In this document: one piece after another, positions 19,950-28,527 of the stretch
How positions within the stretch are numbered: the first letter of the stretch is position 1
Layout of the letters: each line of letters begins with the position of its first letter
Origin: Chromatium weissei
GTDB taxonomy: Bacteria; Pseudomonadota; Gammaproteobacteria; Chromatiales; Chromatiaceae
NCBI RefSeq assembly: GCF_016583765.1
Contig: NZ_NRRR01000002.1
Location: 271,302-335,301, forward strand
DNA length: 64,000 bases
Reading direction: 5' to 3'
Notes under the pieces: model-generated
Seen by the model: only the letters and a program-made list of their open reading frames with translations
Told to the model about the DNA's origin: nothing
The model's database searches: none
Position numbers and translations under genes: made by a program

Positions 19950-20309
19950 ATGGACACACTCGGTTATGTCCTGATGTCCGGCGGTTTATTTTTCTTTTGG
20001 GTCAGCGGTTTGGGATTAATTCGAATGCCGGATACGCTGACGCGAATGCACGCCGGAGCAAAGGCCACCACCCTCGGCTCATTATTAACACTGCTCGGTG
20101 CAGCCTGCCTCGCGCCAGCATGGGCTCCAAAACTTCTCATCATCGCCATCTTCATTTTGCTCACCAATCCGCTCAGTTCCTCAGTGCTGGCACGGGCGGC
20201 ATATCGCAGCGGAGCGCAAATGGTGCCGCTGGTCTGCGATGCCTGCGCTGACCGCAAAGCAGCACGCGCCGCCGCTAATGCACCCAAAACCGAGGAGACC
20301 GCAGCATGA
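19950..20309 (+). CDS. MrpG/MnhG-like antiporter subunit
   Basis: 119 residues with three membrane helices. The family core GLIRMPDTLTRMHAGAKATTLGSLL is clear, followed by LLTNPLSSSVLARAAYRSG. Equivalent to MbhC in MBH complexes. The C-terminal 25 residues are a charged Ala-rich tail. It starts directly after mrpF and overlaps the next gene by 4 bp, consistent with a coupled operon. Confidence 0.9.
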   Translation: MDTLGYVLMSGGLFFFWVSGLGLIRMPDTLTRMHAGAKATTLGSLLTLLGAACLAPAWAPKLLIIAIFILLTNPLSSSVLARAAYRSGAQMVPLVCDACADRKAARAAANAPKTEETAA

Positions 20310-20560
20310 CCGGATTATTCGCCCTGTTATTTTTTGCGTGGATGATCGGCGCGGCGCTCATGGCAATTCGCCATTCCGATTTACTGCAATCAGCACTCGG
20401 ATTGGCACTGCTGAGTTTGGGCGCAGTCGGACAATTCTTTTTACTTCACGCGCCCGATGTCGCACTGACCGAAGCCGCCATTGGCGCGGCAGCGAGCAGT
20501 TTCGTGATGTTGATGGGCGTGCGTCAGCTCGGACGCACTGAACGGAAGGAGCTGCAATGA
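20306..20560 (+). CDS. DUF4040 (MbhD-like) subunit
   Basis: 84 residues with three membrane helices. SALGLALLSLGAVGQFFLLHAPDVALTEAAIGAA is the conserved DUF4040 block, found either within the MrpA C-terminus or as the free MbhD subunit of group-4 complexes. Here it is a free gene, the MBH-like arrangement rather than the canonical Mrp arrangement. It overlaps both neighbours by 4 bp. Confidence 0.88.
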   Translation: MTGLFALLFFAWMIGAALMAIRHSDLLQSALGLALLSLGAVGQFFLLHAPDVALTEAAIGAAASSFVMLMGVRQLGRTERKELQ

Positions 20561-21315
20561 ACCGTCGTATTCCACTTCGCAAACGTTTTCGTGTGCACAC
20601 GCTGCTACTCATCGCGCTGTGCGGCTGGCTGTTAATGCTGCATTTGACGCTGCTACTCAATCACGGACTCAATGCGCCGCTCAATGGTGTCGGCGACATC
20701 TATTTGTCACGCAACGCCGAAACCGCATCCGCCAACGCCGTGACCACCGTCGTCGTGAGCTATCGCGGTTTTGACACCCTCGGCGAAGTGACGGTGCTCT
20801 TTCTCGCGGCGACCGGCGTCGGAATGCTATTTGCCGGCGGACTCGGAGCCACGCCCGCATTCCGCGACCGCAACAGCCAACCAAACGAAGTCATGGTCAC
20901 GGGAACGCGGCTGCTGTTTCCGACTCTGCTGCTGCTCGGCATTTACATCGTATTGCACGGCCATCTCTCGCCCGGCGGCGGATTTCAAGGCGGAGTCATC
21001 GTCGCCACCGCCTTCTTTTTACGCATGATCGCCGACTCCAATTTCAACCTCGATCACGCACAACTCGGCTGGGTCGAATCCTTTGCTGGCAGCAGCTTCG
21101 TTTTATTCGGAATGCTCGGCCTCGTATTCGTCACAACCGCCAGTTTTCTCGGCAACTTTTTACCGCATCCAATCGCCGCGATGGGGCAATTAGTGAGCGC
21201 CGGCGTGATTCCGCTCATTTATCTATTTGTTGGAATTAAAGTTGGCGCAGAAGTCGGCGCAATTTTTCAAGATATGCTCGAATCCAATTCCGCATCCAGC
21301 GCCGAGGAGCATTGA
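20557..21315 (+). CDS. Fused MbhE-MnhB subunit
   Basis: 252 residues. Residues ~1-100 resemble MbhE / the extreme C-terminus of MrpA (VVSYRGFDTLGEVTVLFLAATGVGML). Residues ~110-240 are MnhB (LLFPTLLLLGIYIVLHGHLSPGGGFQGGVIVATAFFL). These are separate genes in Pyrococcus mbh/mbx operons as I remember them; here they form one polypeptide. It overlaps the upstream gene by ATGA and ends 3 bp before mrpC. Confidence 0.88.
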   Translation: MNRRIPLRKRFRVHTLLLIALCGWLLMLHLTLLLNHGLNAPLNGVGDIYLSRNAETASANAVTTVVVSYRGFDTLGEVTVLFLAATGVGMLFAGGLGATPAFRDRNSQPNEVMVTGTRLLFPTLLLLGIYIVLHGHLSPGGGFQGGVIVATAFFLRMIADSNFNLDHAQLGWVESFAGSSFVLFGMLGLVFVTTASFLGNFLPHPIAAMGQLVSAGVIPLIYLFVGIKVGAEVGAIFQDMLESNSASSAEEH

Positions 21316-21318
21316 TCA

Positions 21319-21696
21319 ATGTTGAACTTTCTTGACACTCCAGCGGTATTACACAGCATTTATTTAATTGGCAGCCTCATTCTATTTTTTATAGGACTGT
21401 ACGGACTGCTCGCCAAACGACATTTATTAAAAATCTTTGTCAGCATCGAAATCATGGAATTGGCGGTTTATCTCATTCTCATTGCCATCGCCACCACATC
21501 CGGCGAAACCGCACCAATTCTTTCTGACGGCTTAACCGCATTCACCGGCATGAGCGATCCAATTCCGCAAGCATTAACACTCACCGCCATTGTGATTGGC
21601 GTTGCCGTCACCGCATTAGGCACTTCAATGGCAATTCAATATCACCGCCTGACTGGCAAAGTCAGCGTCACCGAAATGACTGAATTAAAGGATTAA
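21319..21696 (+). CDS. MrpC/MnhC (NuoK-like) subunit
   Basis: 125 residues with three membrane helices of the NuoK type: FFIGLYGLLAKRHLLKIFVSIEIMELAVYLILIAIA contains the intramembrane glutamates, and DPIPQALTLTAIVIGVAVTALGTSMAI is the MnhC signature. Equivalent to MbhG. It sits between the MnhB-type and MrpD-type genes in normal Mrp order. Confidence 0.92.
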   Translation: MLNFLDTPAVLHSIYLIGSLILFFIGLYGLLAKRHLLKIFVSIEIMELAVYLILIAIATTSGETAPILSDGLTAFTGMSDPIPQALTLTAIVIGVAVTALGTSMAIQYHRLTGKVSVTEMTELKD

Positions 21697-21698
21697 CG

Positions 21699-23171
21699 AT
21701 GACATTCCATTTCACACCCGTTTGGTTTATTGCCATTCCCTTATTATTGGCATTTTTAGCACCGCTATGGGTACGTTGGCGCGTTTTAATGCCGGTTTTA
21801 TTTAGCGCCCAATTCGCATTATTTGCACTCGCATTATCATGGCTACCGACCGTGCGCATTGCGCCGGTTTTGGAAACCATCGTCATTGCGCCACCATTAG
21901 GCATTCATCTGCATTTAGACACAGTGGCACTGCTATTCGTGACACTCTTTAGTTTTGCTGGTGCAGTAGTCAGCGGATTCATTTGGTTGGGAAACAGCGC
22001 ACCACATTTACGCGACCGCCCAGCATTTATTTTAATACTGCTGTTAATTGCTGGCAGCAACGGCATGGTATTAACCGGCGACATTTTTAATTTATATGTC
22101 TTTATTGAAATTGTCGGTGTCAGCGCCTACGCACTCGCAGCATTACGCCGCGATAAAACTGCATTAGAAGGTGGCTTAAAATATCTCATCGTTGGCTCGG
22201 TCGCAGCGATCTTTATTTTATTCGCCATCGTGCTGTTGTATTTGCAAACCGGTCAATTAAATATCGCCGCGCTTGCTCGTGCGTTTGCTGATATTCCAGC
22301 GCAGATGCAGCTTTTAATTGGATTGTTAATGTTGATCGGATTAGGTATCAAAGCCGAACTGTTTCCATTTAATTTCTGGGTTCCAGACATTTATCGCGGC
22401 AGCGATTCGGAAATCACCGCACTGTATTCCGGTGTTTTAGTCAAAGCCTTTTTATTCGTCTTATTTCATTTAACCTTTATTCTGCTTGCTGATCCGACTG
22501 TCGCACGGAATTGGTTAATGGCTTTAGGCGCAATCACAATGATTGTTGCCGAGTTAGTCGCGCTGCGCCAACAGGATTTGCGCCGAATGCTGGCGTATTC
22601 CTCACTCGGTCAAGTAGGGTTAATCACGCTGGCGCTGGCATTTGCCTCGGAAATGACAACCGCTGGCGCATTATTTCATGTGATTAACCACACGCTTATT
22701 AAACTGCTGCTCTTTTTATTAGCGGCGCTGATGCTGCGGCAATTCGCATCACTCAAATTAGCTGATTTACAGGGTTTAAGTCGCACCATGCCAATCGCAG
22801 CGGGATTATTTGTGCTCGCTGCATTAGCCGTTTTAGGGCTACCACCACTCAGCGGATTTGTCAGTAAACTGTGGATTCTCAAAGGTTTTTCCGCTGCGCA
22901 AACATTTTGGCCAATTGCGTTAATTTTAATTGCAGCACTCATTGAAGCAGGTTATTACTTCCGTTGGATTCGCACTTTTTATGCACCAACTAGTACTAGC
23001 ACACGCATTCAATCTGACGGTGAACGAATTCTGAATTACGCGCCGTTATTGTTAATTGCAGGACTGCTGATTGTTTTAGGCGTTATGCCCTTTCTATTAG
23101 AAGATTGGTTGACGCAAGCAGCGCAGGCGCTATTAGGGCGCGAAGCATTATTAAATGCGGTATTGGGCTAA
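21699..23171 (+). CDS. MrpD/MnhD-like ion-pumping subunit (first antiporter subunit)
   Basis: 490 residues with about 14 membrane helices of the proton-conducting family shared with NuoL/M/N. It includes the broken-helix region GGLKYLIVGSVAAIFILFAI, then LGIKAELFPFNFWVPDIYRGSDSEITALYSGVLVKAFLF with the key lysines, and LRRMLAYSSLGQVGLITLAL with HVINHTLIKLLLFLLAALML. Equivalent to MbhH of MBH-type complexes. It ends before a short gap with two hairpins, then a CorA-like gene, then a second pump subunit. Confidence 0.93.
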   Translation: MTFHFTPVWFIAIPLLLAFLAPLWVRWRVLMPVLFSAQFALFALALSWLPTVRIAPVLETIVIAPPLGIHLHLDTVALLFVTLFSFAGAVVSGFIWLGNSAPHLRDRPAFILILLLIAGSNGMVLTGDIFNLYVFIEIVGVSAYALAALRRDKTALEGGLKYLIVGSVAAIFILFAIVLLYLQTGQLNIAALARAFADIPAQMQLLIGLLMLIGLGIKAELFPFNFWVPDIYRGSDSEITALYSGVLVKAFLFVLFHLTFILLADPTVARNWLMALGAITMIVAELVALRQQDLRRMLAYSSLGQVGLITLALAFASEMTTAGALFHVINHTLIKLLLFLLAALMLRQFASLKLADLQGLSRTMPIAAGLFVLAALAVLGLPPLSGFVSKLWILKGFSAAQTFWPIALILIAALIEAGYYFRWIRTFYAPTSTSTRIQSDGERILNYAPLLLIAGLLIVLGVMPFLLEDWLTQAAQALLGREALLNAVLG

Positions 23172-23210
23172 TAACGCGCAATGCGTTATTGAACTGAGTT
23201 ATTGAACTCA
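23170..23210 (+). repeat. Two tandem hairpins inside the Mrp/group-4 operon
   Basis: Hairpin 1 is AATAACGC-gcaat-GCGTTATT (8 bp, 23170-23190). Hairpin 2 is TGAGTT-attg-AACTCA (6 bp, 23195-23210). TTATTGAACT is repeated directly at 23186 and 23199. They stand between the mrpD-like stop and the corA-like start and have no T-run. RNA processing or stabilisation that sets subunit ratios is possible. Confidence 0.5.
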
Positions 23211-23257
23211 ATTCGATTGTTTGTGCCAAAACAGGCGCACTGTTTTTGAGCTTATTG

Positions 23258-24580
23258 ATGCAAAAGATGCTTGATTTATTGAATAAGCAGAAACTCGTAG
23301 AAAGTATGCTGCACAACCAAGCAATGCCACGCAATGGTCTTGTTGAGACGCTTGTTCATAAACAGCATTTAGCTGAATTACAGCGGCTATTAAGACGATT
23401 ATCAGCAACCGAAATTGGTGAAATCCTTTCTGCAATGTCAATTGACGATGCTAAAGGATTATGGCGACAGGTAGATGAATGCCGACAGGACGATATTCTA
23501 TGGGAACTTTCTGATGCGATTCGTGAAGCATTAGTGGGGCCACGTGAACCGCGTGATGGCAAGGGTCAAATGAACGCTTTTGAATTGATCAATGGGCGTT
23601 TACAACGCGTTTCTATTACCTGCCGTCAAGACCTTACGGTTATTCATCCAATTTGGATTGATCTGCTCGGTGCATCTAAAGGCGAACGGCGCAGTATTGG
23701 ACAGTATTACGGCTTGGAATTACCAACTGCTGACGATGCAACTGATTTAGAAGTGAGTGCGCGCTTCTATGTTGAAGAAAACGATGAAGTGCATCTTCAT
23801 TCCAACTTTTTATTAGATCGTGAAGATGATTCGCGTAGCGTTCCAGTTGCCTTTATTTTACATAAAGACATTCTGTTTACTATTCGTGATGAAGAATTAC
23901 CAGTTTTTCGTTTACAGCGATTAAGAGCCCACAATCAACCCGGCTATGTCTCCGATTGTAAAGATGTTTTACTCGATCTTTATGGCGCTGATATTGAATA
24001 CTCAGCAGATGCTTTAGAAGACATTTATACGGCACTTGGAAACGTTGGTCGCCAAGTATTAAGTGAAGCAATGACGGATGCAGAAGCTGCTGGTATTTTA
24101 GCGGAAATTGCAGAACAGGAAGACCTCAATGGACGTATTCGCCGTAACATTTTAGATACGCAGCGTATGGTGTCTTTTTTAATGCGTGGGCGCTTTATTT
24201 CACCGGATCAAGTGAATGATGCCAAAGAACTACTGCGTGACATTGAATCATTAAACAGTCACACCGCCTTTTTATTTGAGAAAATCAACTTTTTAATGGA
24301 CGCAACGGTCGGTTTTATCAATATCAATCAAAACCAACGCGTCTCGGTATTAACCACGATCACTGTGATTTTTATGCCAATTAACATGCTTGCAGGTATG
24401 GGCGGCATGTCCGAGTTTTCAATGATGACACAGGGCATTAGTTGGCCGCTGGCATACGGAGCATTTAGCCTCGGAATGGTGATGATTGGTTGGATCACAT
24501 ATCTAATACTGCGTTTTTTTGAAACGCGCCGCAATAAAGGCTTTCTCGCAAGTCGAATTAAAGATCGGCAAGTGAGTTAA
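23258..24580 (+). CDS. MgtE_N-CorA fusion, divalent cation transporter-like
   Basis: About 440 residues. Residues ~20-90 look like the MgtE N-terminal helical domain (LVHKQHLAELQRLLRRLSATEIGEILSAM). The rest is a CorA-type funnel with coiled-coil stalk (~250-370) and two C-terminal membrane helices (VSVLTTITVIFMPINMLAGMGGMSEF...). The CorA selectivity motif GMN reads GMG here. CorA proteins are pentameric Mg2+/Co2+ channels. It lies inside the ion-pumping operon between the two pump subunits. Start: ATG at 23258; a TTG at 23246 is in frame and neither start has a strong ribosome site. Confidence 0.8.
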   Translation: MQKMLDLLNKQKLVESMLHNQAMPRNGLVETLVHKQHLAELQRLLRRLSATEIGEILSAMSIDDAKGLWRQVDECRQDDILWELSDAIREALVGPREPRDGKGQMNAFELINGRLQRVSITCRQDLTVIHPIWIDLLGASKGERRSIGQYYGLELPTADDATDLEVSARFYVEENDEVHLHSNFLLDREDDSRSVPVAFILHKDILFTIRDEELPVFRLQRLRAHNQPGYVSDCKDVLLDLYGADIEYSADALEDIYTALGNVGRQVLSEAMTDAEAAGILAEIAEQEDLNGRIRRNILDTQRMVSFLMRGRFISPDQVNDAKELLRDIESLNSHTAFLFEKINFLMDATVGFININQNQRVSVLTTITVIFMPINMLAGMGGMSEFSMMTQGISWPLAYGAFSLGMVMIGWITYLILRFFETRRNKGFLASRIKDRQVS

Positions 24581-24655
24581 CATGGCACGGATGTTTTTAA
24601 TTCTTTTGTATTCAATTTTCTATTCGTGCTGGCAGTTTTTTTGAGGATAAATTCG

Positions 24656-26419
24656 GTGCTCAAACTTCTTTTTCTCAGCCTTGCGTTAACACCCGCTGCA
24701 ACGCTGTTCACTTGGAATGGTGCAGTGGCTTGGCCGCTATTCGACGGCATCACGCTGTTATTTGATCTCACGCCATTGGCAGCATTTTTTATGGCGCTTT
24801 TGGCAATTGGCGCGCCATTCGTCGCATTGCCAATGCTGCGCGGCAAAAGCGATGAACCAACTTATGCACTTTATGCAGTGCTGTTATTAGGAATGCAGTT
24901 GCTGTTATTAGCGGGTGATTTCATCGGCTTTTTCATTGGCTGGGAAATGATGACGTGGAGCAGTTATCTGTTATTGCTGCGTTCACCGCGCATCGATTTA
25001 GAAGGCGCACAATCCTATATTTTATTTAATCTCGCCTCCGCTTTTTTGTTATTGGCTGGAATGTTGTTTTTATACAGCATCACCGATGATTTTCGCATTC
25101 AAGCCATTGATGGTTTATTGACACCAGATAAATGGGCGCTCTTTACGTTATTTGGGCTGGCTTTTTTAATTAAAGTGGGTGCTCTACCTTTACATTTATG
25201 GGTGCCGCGCAGCTACGACCAAGCGCCCGATGTCTTTAGCGCCTTTTTATCGGCGTTAATGTCAAAAATGGGCATCTACGGTTTAATGCTTTTACCGTTA
25301 TTATTTCCCGATGGTTTAAGCGAAATTAGCGGGCGCTTTTTGAATGGCCCCGTCGCAGGTTATGTATTGGCATGGATTGGTGTCATTACATCAATTATCG
25401 CCACATTCAAAGCGATTGCTCAGGAAGATATGAAACGACTGTTGGCGTATTCATCTATTGCGCAGGTGGGTTATATCGTCACTGCATTGGGCGTTGGCAG
25501 TTCATTAGCAATTGGCGGGGCGCTGTTTCAAGCGTTAGTGCATACGCTGGTTAAATTGCTGCTATTTATTACGATTGCCGGAATTATTTTGCAAACCGGA
25601 CATCGCCGCTTTACTGATCTTGGGCAACTGATTAGTCGAATGCCTATTTCTTTTTTCGGCGTGTTAATCGGAATTATCGGATTGGCGGGAATGCCGCCGC
25701 TGCCCGGCTTTGCAGCGAAGTATTTGATGTATATCGGTTTAATTGATGCGCATTGGTTGCTGTTGTTAGCGGCGTTGATTCTTTCTAGCACTGCGTCTTT
25801 CGTGTATTGCTATAAATTGATTTACGGACCATTTCTCGGTCATGCCAATTCGCCAGAAGCCAAAATCGCTACCGAAGCGCCGTGGCACTATCTTGTTCCG
25901 CAAATCCTATTGATGGGAATGTTAGTCGCGCTGGGTATTTTTCCCGGCTGGGCAATTGAAGTGTTAATTGATCCGGTATTGATTGGATTGGGCATGACAC
26001 CAATTGGTGCGCCAGCATGGAGTGTATTGGCAACGTCCTATGGCGGTTATGACGGAATTGCGGTGATGGGCGTATTTGCAACGATTTTCGTATTGATTAC
26101 GGCATTATTTTTTCTGGGACGTGGACGAATGCACCGAGCAACCAGTTCATACGATTTGAGTTTTTGCGGTGAAGTGCCGACAGCAGCAACGCCATTGCAT
26201 TATGGTGCGGGAATGGGACGCGAATTGCGGCGTGTGCCTTTAATTGGTTGGATTTTGCGTCATACCACGATCAATTTTTATTCTGGTTTAATGCACCAAA
26301 CACAGGCAACAGCGGGCATGATCGGAACGCTATACGGCAGCAATCCGCAGGTCTGGATTTTATTCGCAGTGCTCATTTTTGCCCTGACTCTAACCGTGCA
26401 AATGCTGACTGGAGCTTAA
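24656..26419 (+). CDS. NuoL-like ion-pumping subunit (second antiporter subunit)
   Basis: About 587 residues. The family core is clear: FFIGWEMMTWSSYLLLLRS, FLIKVGALPLHLWVPRSYDQAPDVFSAFLSALMSKMGIYG, EDMKRLLAYSSIAQVGYIV and ALFQALVHTLVKLLLF. Start: GTG at 24656 has GAGGA 8 nt upstream; the in-frame GTG at 24626 lacks a ribosome site. With the MrpD-like protein this gives the complex two antiporter-type pumps, the number described for the Pyrococcus MBS (formerly MBX) complex versus one in MBH. The C-terminus differs from NuoL: no long lateral helix is evident. Confidence 0.9.
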   Translation: MLKLLFLSLALTPAATLFTWNGAVAWPLFDGITLLFDLTPLAAFFMALLAIGAPFVALPMLRGKSDEPTYALYAVLLLGMQLLLLAGDFIGFFIGWEMMTWSSYLLLLRSPRIDLEGAQSYILFNLASAFLLLAGMLFLYSITDDFRIQAIDGLLTPDKWALFTLFGLAFLIKVGALPLHLWVPRSYDQAPDVFSAFLSALMSKMGIYGLMLLPLLFPDGLSEISGRFLNGPVAGYVLAWIGVITSIIATFKAIAQEDMKRLLAYSSIAQVGYIVTALGVGSSLAIGGALFQALVHTLVKLLLFITIAGIILQTGHRRFTDLGQLISRMPISFFGVLIGIIGLAGMPPLPGFAAKYLMYIGLIDAHWLLLLAALILSSTASFVYCYKLIYGPFLGHANSPEAKIATEAPWHYLVPQILLMGMLVALGIFPGWAIEVLIDPVLIGLGMTPIGAPAWSVLATSYGGYDGIAVMGVFATIFVLITALFFLGRGRMHRATSSYDLSFCGEVPTAATPLHYGAGMGRELRRVPLIGWILRHTTINFYSGLMHQTQATAGMIGTLYGSNPQVWILFAVLIFALTLTVQMLTGA

Positions 26420-26423
26420 AACA

Positions 26424-27335
26424 ATGCTGCATTATTTTATTGACGCTTTTGCCATGATCGGCATGAGCTATTTTATGGGCTTTTTATTTTACGGTTTTTA
26501 TCGCCAATTTAATGCGCGAGTGCAGCGGCGTTGGGGGCCGAGCATCTTTCAAAACTTCTTTGACAATATGAAGTTTTTATTTAAGACCGAGACGATTATT
26601 CATGGCCCGATGTTCTTTTTTGGGCCGATGATTATTTTTGCTGGCGCAGTCACAACCGTTTTATTCGTGCCTTATTTGAAAGATTCAATTTGGCTGCAAG
26701 GTTTTTCACAGTCCGGCAATATGATTTTAATTGTTTATCTATTGGTGGTTGGCCCGCTCGGCAATGCGCTGGCGGTCGGTTCGAGCGGCAATCCGTTTGG
26801 CGTGATGGGCGTGACTCGTGGTTTGACGCGGCTGATGGGTTTGGAAGTGCCGTTTTTGCTGGGATTGGCGCTGGTGATGGTGCAGCACGAAACCGCGTCG
26901 GTGCACGCGATCATGGCGGCGCAACCGGATTTTGCGCACTGGAATTTGGTCACCAATCCGCTGGCGTTTCTCGTGATGATTTTGCCGTTTATGGCCAGTC
27001 AACACGCGTCGCCGTTCGATGTTGTCGGTGCGCCGGTGGAGGTTTATGCCGGACCGCGAGTCGAATTTAGCGGACGGCTGCTCGGCATTTTGATGACGCA
27101 AAACATGATGATGACGGTGGCCAAATTGGTGTTAATCGCCGATTTATTTCTGGGCGGCGCGACGACGATTTGGGAATTGATCGCCAAAACGTTTGCGTTA
27201 TTTCTACTCACGGCAGCCATCAGCACCAGTTTTCCGCGCCTGCGCACTGAGCAAACGGTGGACTTTTTTTGGAAAATTCCACTCGGACTCGGTGTCATCA
27301 GCGTTATTGCAACTATTTGGTTTCCTTGGAGTTAA
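26424..27335 (+). CDS. NuoH-like membrane subunit (HycD/HyfC/MbhM type)
   Basis: 303 residues with about eight membrane helices. Near the N-terminus, YRQFNARVQRRWGPSIFQNFFDNMKFLFKTETI is the NuoH/HycD cytoplasmic-loop signature that joins the redox arm to the membrane arm. Later SSGNPFGVMGVTRGLTRLMGLEVPFLLGLALVMVQ and QHASPFDVVGAPVEVYAGPRVEFSG carry the conserved acidic loop residues. This subunit ties the pump arm to the NuoB/D-like arm encoded next. Confidence 0.92.
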   Translation: MLHYFIDAFAMIGMSYFMGFLFYGFYRQFNARVQRRWGPSIFQNFFDNMKFLFKTETIIHGPMFFFGPMIIFAGAVTTVLFVPYLKDSIWLQGFSQSGNMILIVYLLVVGPLGNALAVGSSGNPFGVMGVTRGLTRLMGLEVPFLLGLALVMVQHETASVHAIMAAQPDFAHWNLVTNPLAFLVMILPFMASQHASPFDVVGAPVEVYAGPRVEFSGRLLGILMTQNMMMTVAKLVLIADLFLGGATTIWELIAKTFALFLLTAAISTSFPRLRTEQTVDFFWKIPLGLGVISVIATIWFPWS

Positions 27336-27340
27336 GCGAC

Positions 27341-27973
27341 ATGTATCACCACGATCACTGCGAAGGATTCCAATGTGAACAGCAACAATTGGAAGCGACA
27401 CTTGCGCACTCCGGCGGCGAATTGGGCGCGTTGGATCGCCTGATTGCGTGGTTTCGCCAACGCAGCCTGTTTGTGCTGGCGTACGGCACGGGCTGCGGCG
27501 CGATTGAAATGCGTCCGCTGATGACGAGTCGATTTGACGCCGAACGCTTCGGCATCATCGGTGCAGCCACGCCGCGTCAAGCCGATGTGCTGGTCATCAG
27601 CGGTTATCTGGCCATCAAAACGCTCAAACGCGTGATTCGCAGTTACGAGCAGATGCAGGAGCCGAAATATGTGATTGGACTCGGCAGTTGCACGATTAAC
27701 GGCGGCATGTATTGGGATTCATACAACACAATCAAACAGTTAGATCATTATTTGCCAGTCGATATGTACGTCAACGGCTGTATGCCGCGCCCTGAAGCGT
27801 TGATTGAAGGTTTTGTCGCGCTGCAAAAACAGATTGCGAACGGCGCACCCAGCGGAGCGATGCGCTACCGCGAAAACATCGACTGGTACAAAGCCAATCA
27901 ACGCCGCGTACTTGGCGACAACATGCCACCCGATTACACCTACGACTGGTATCACGCTGGAGACGTCGCCTGA
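27341..27973 (+). CDS. NuoB-like FeS subunit with only three cluster cysteines
   Basis: 210 residues. It is the homologue of NuoB / HycG / MbhJ, which holds the proximal [4Fe-4S] cluster. The motif AYGTGCGAIEM has Cys52 but Gly53 where NuoB has the second Cys of CCAIE (and hydrogenases the second Cys of CxxC). The other ligands are present: Cys117 in GLGSCTINGG and Cys147 in VNGCMPRPEAL. So only three of four ligands are seen. Start: ATG at 27341 with TTGGAG upstream; the longer frame from 27269 lies inside the nuoH-like gene. It overlaps the next gene by one base (TGATG). Confidence 0.9.
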   Translation: MYHHDHCEGFQCEQQQLEATLAHSGGELGALDRLIAWFRQRSLFVLAYGTGCGAIEMRPLMTSRFDAERFGIIGAATPRQADVLVISGYLAIKTLKRVIRSYEQMQEPKYVIGLGSCTINGGMYWDSYNTIKQLDHYLPVDMYVNGCMPRPEALIEGFVALQKQIANGAPSGAMRYRENIDWYKANQRRVLGDNMPPDYTYDWYHAGDVA

Positions 27974-28527
27974 TGTTGAATTTGCTGCTGCCGCAATTGC
28001 ACGGCTTTGAAATCATTGAACAAACCCAACGCGGCGAGCGTCAAGCGTTCGTGCGCGTTCCACCGGCGCAACTGTTTTCGCTGCTCGGTTTGCTCAAACA
28101 GAGTCATGGTTTTATCACCCTGACCACCATTGCCTGCGCGGATTGGATTGAAGACGAAGTCTTTTGCTTGACCTACATTCTCGAAACTGCCGAACGCGAC
28201 CGCGTGCTCGGCGTTCAAACGCAGATTGGGCGCGACGGCGCTGCACTAGAAACCGCCATTCCGCTCTGGCCGCAGGCGGAGATTTTCGAGCGCGAACTGC
28301 ATGAAATGTTTGGCATTCCGATCACGGGTCATTCCAGCCTCGGCGATTTCATGTTGGAAGGCTGGTCGCACACGCCACCGATGCGCCGTGAATTTGACAC
28401 CCTAAAATTCGTGCAGGACACCTACGAAATGCGCGGTGGACGTGACGATAATCAGGATGTGCGTGAAGCCATTCGTCGCCGCAAGGAAGCCAAAAAAGTC
28501 ACGGCAACACAAGGAGATGCCGAATGA
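27973..28527 (+). CDS. NuoC-like 30-kDa subunit
   Basis: 184 residues of the Complex1_30kDa family (NuoC, HycE N-terminal part, MbhK). The signature is WPQAEIFERELHEMFGIPITGHSSLGDFMLEGW. It stabilises the interface between the NuoB- and NuoD-like subunits. It overlaps both neighbours (TGATG in front, ATGA behind), so the three redox-arm genes are tightly coupled. Confidence 0.92.
   Translation: MLNLLLPQLHGFEIIEQTQRGERQAFVRVPPAQLFSLLGLLKQSHGFITLTTIACADWIEDEVFCLTYILETAERDRVLGVQTQIGRDGAALETAIPLWPQAEIFERELHEMFGIPITGHSSLGDFMLEGWSHTPPMRREFDTLKFVQDTYEMRGGRDDNQDVREAIRRRKEAKKVTATQGDAE

Noticed and set aside
24626..24655. GTG at 24626 as start of the NuoL-like gene
   Set aside because: No ribosome site before it, whereas GTG at 24656 has GAGGA at the right distance and begins at the hydrophobic N-terminus.
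27269..27340. Longer N-terminus for the NuoB-like protein
   Set aside because: It lies within the nuoH-like reading frame; the ATG at 27341 follows TTGGAG directly after that gene.
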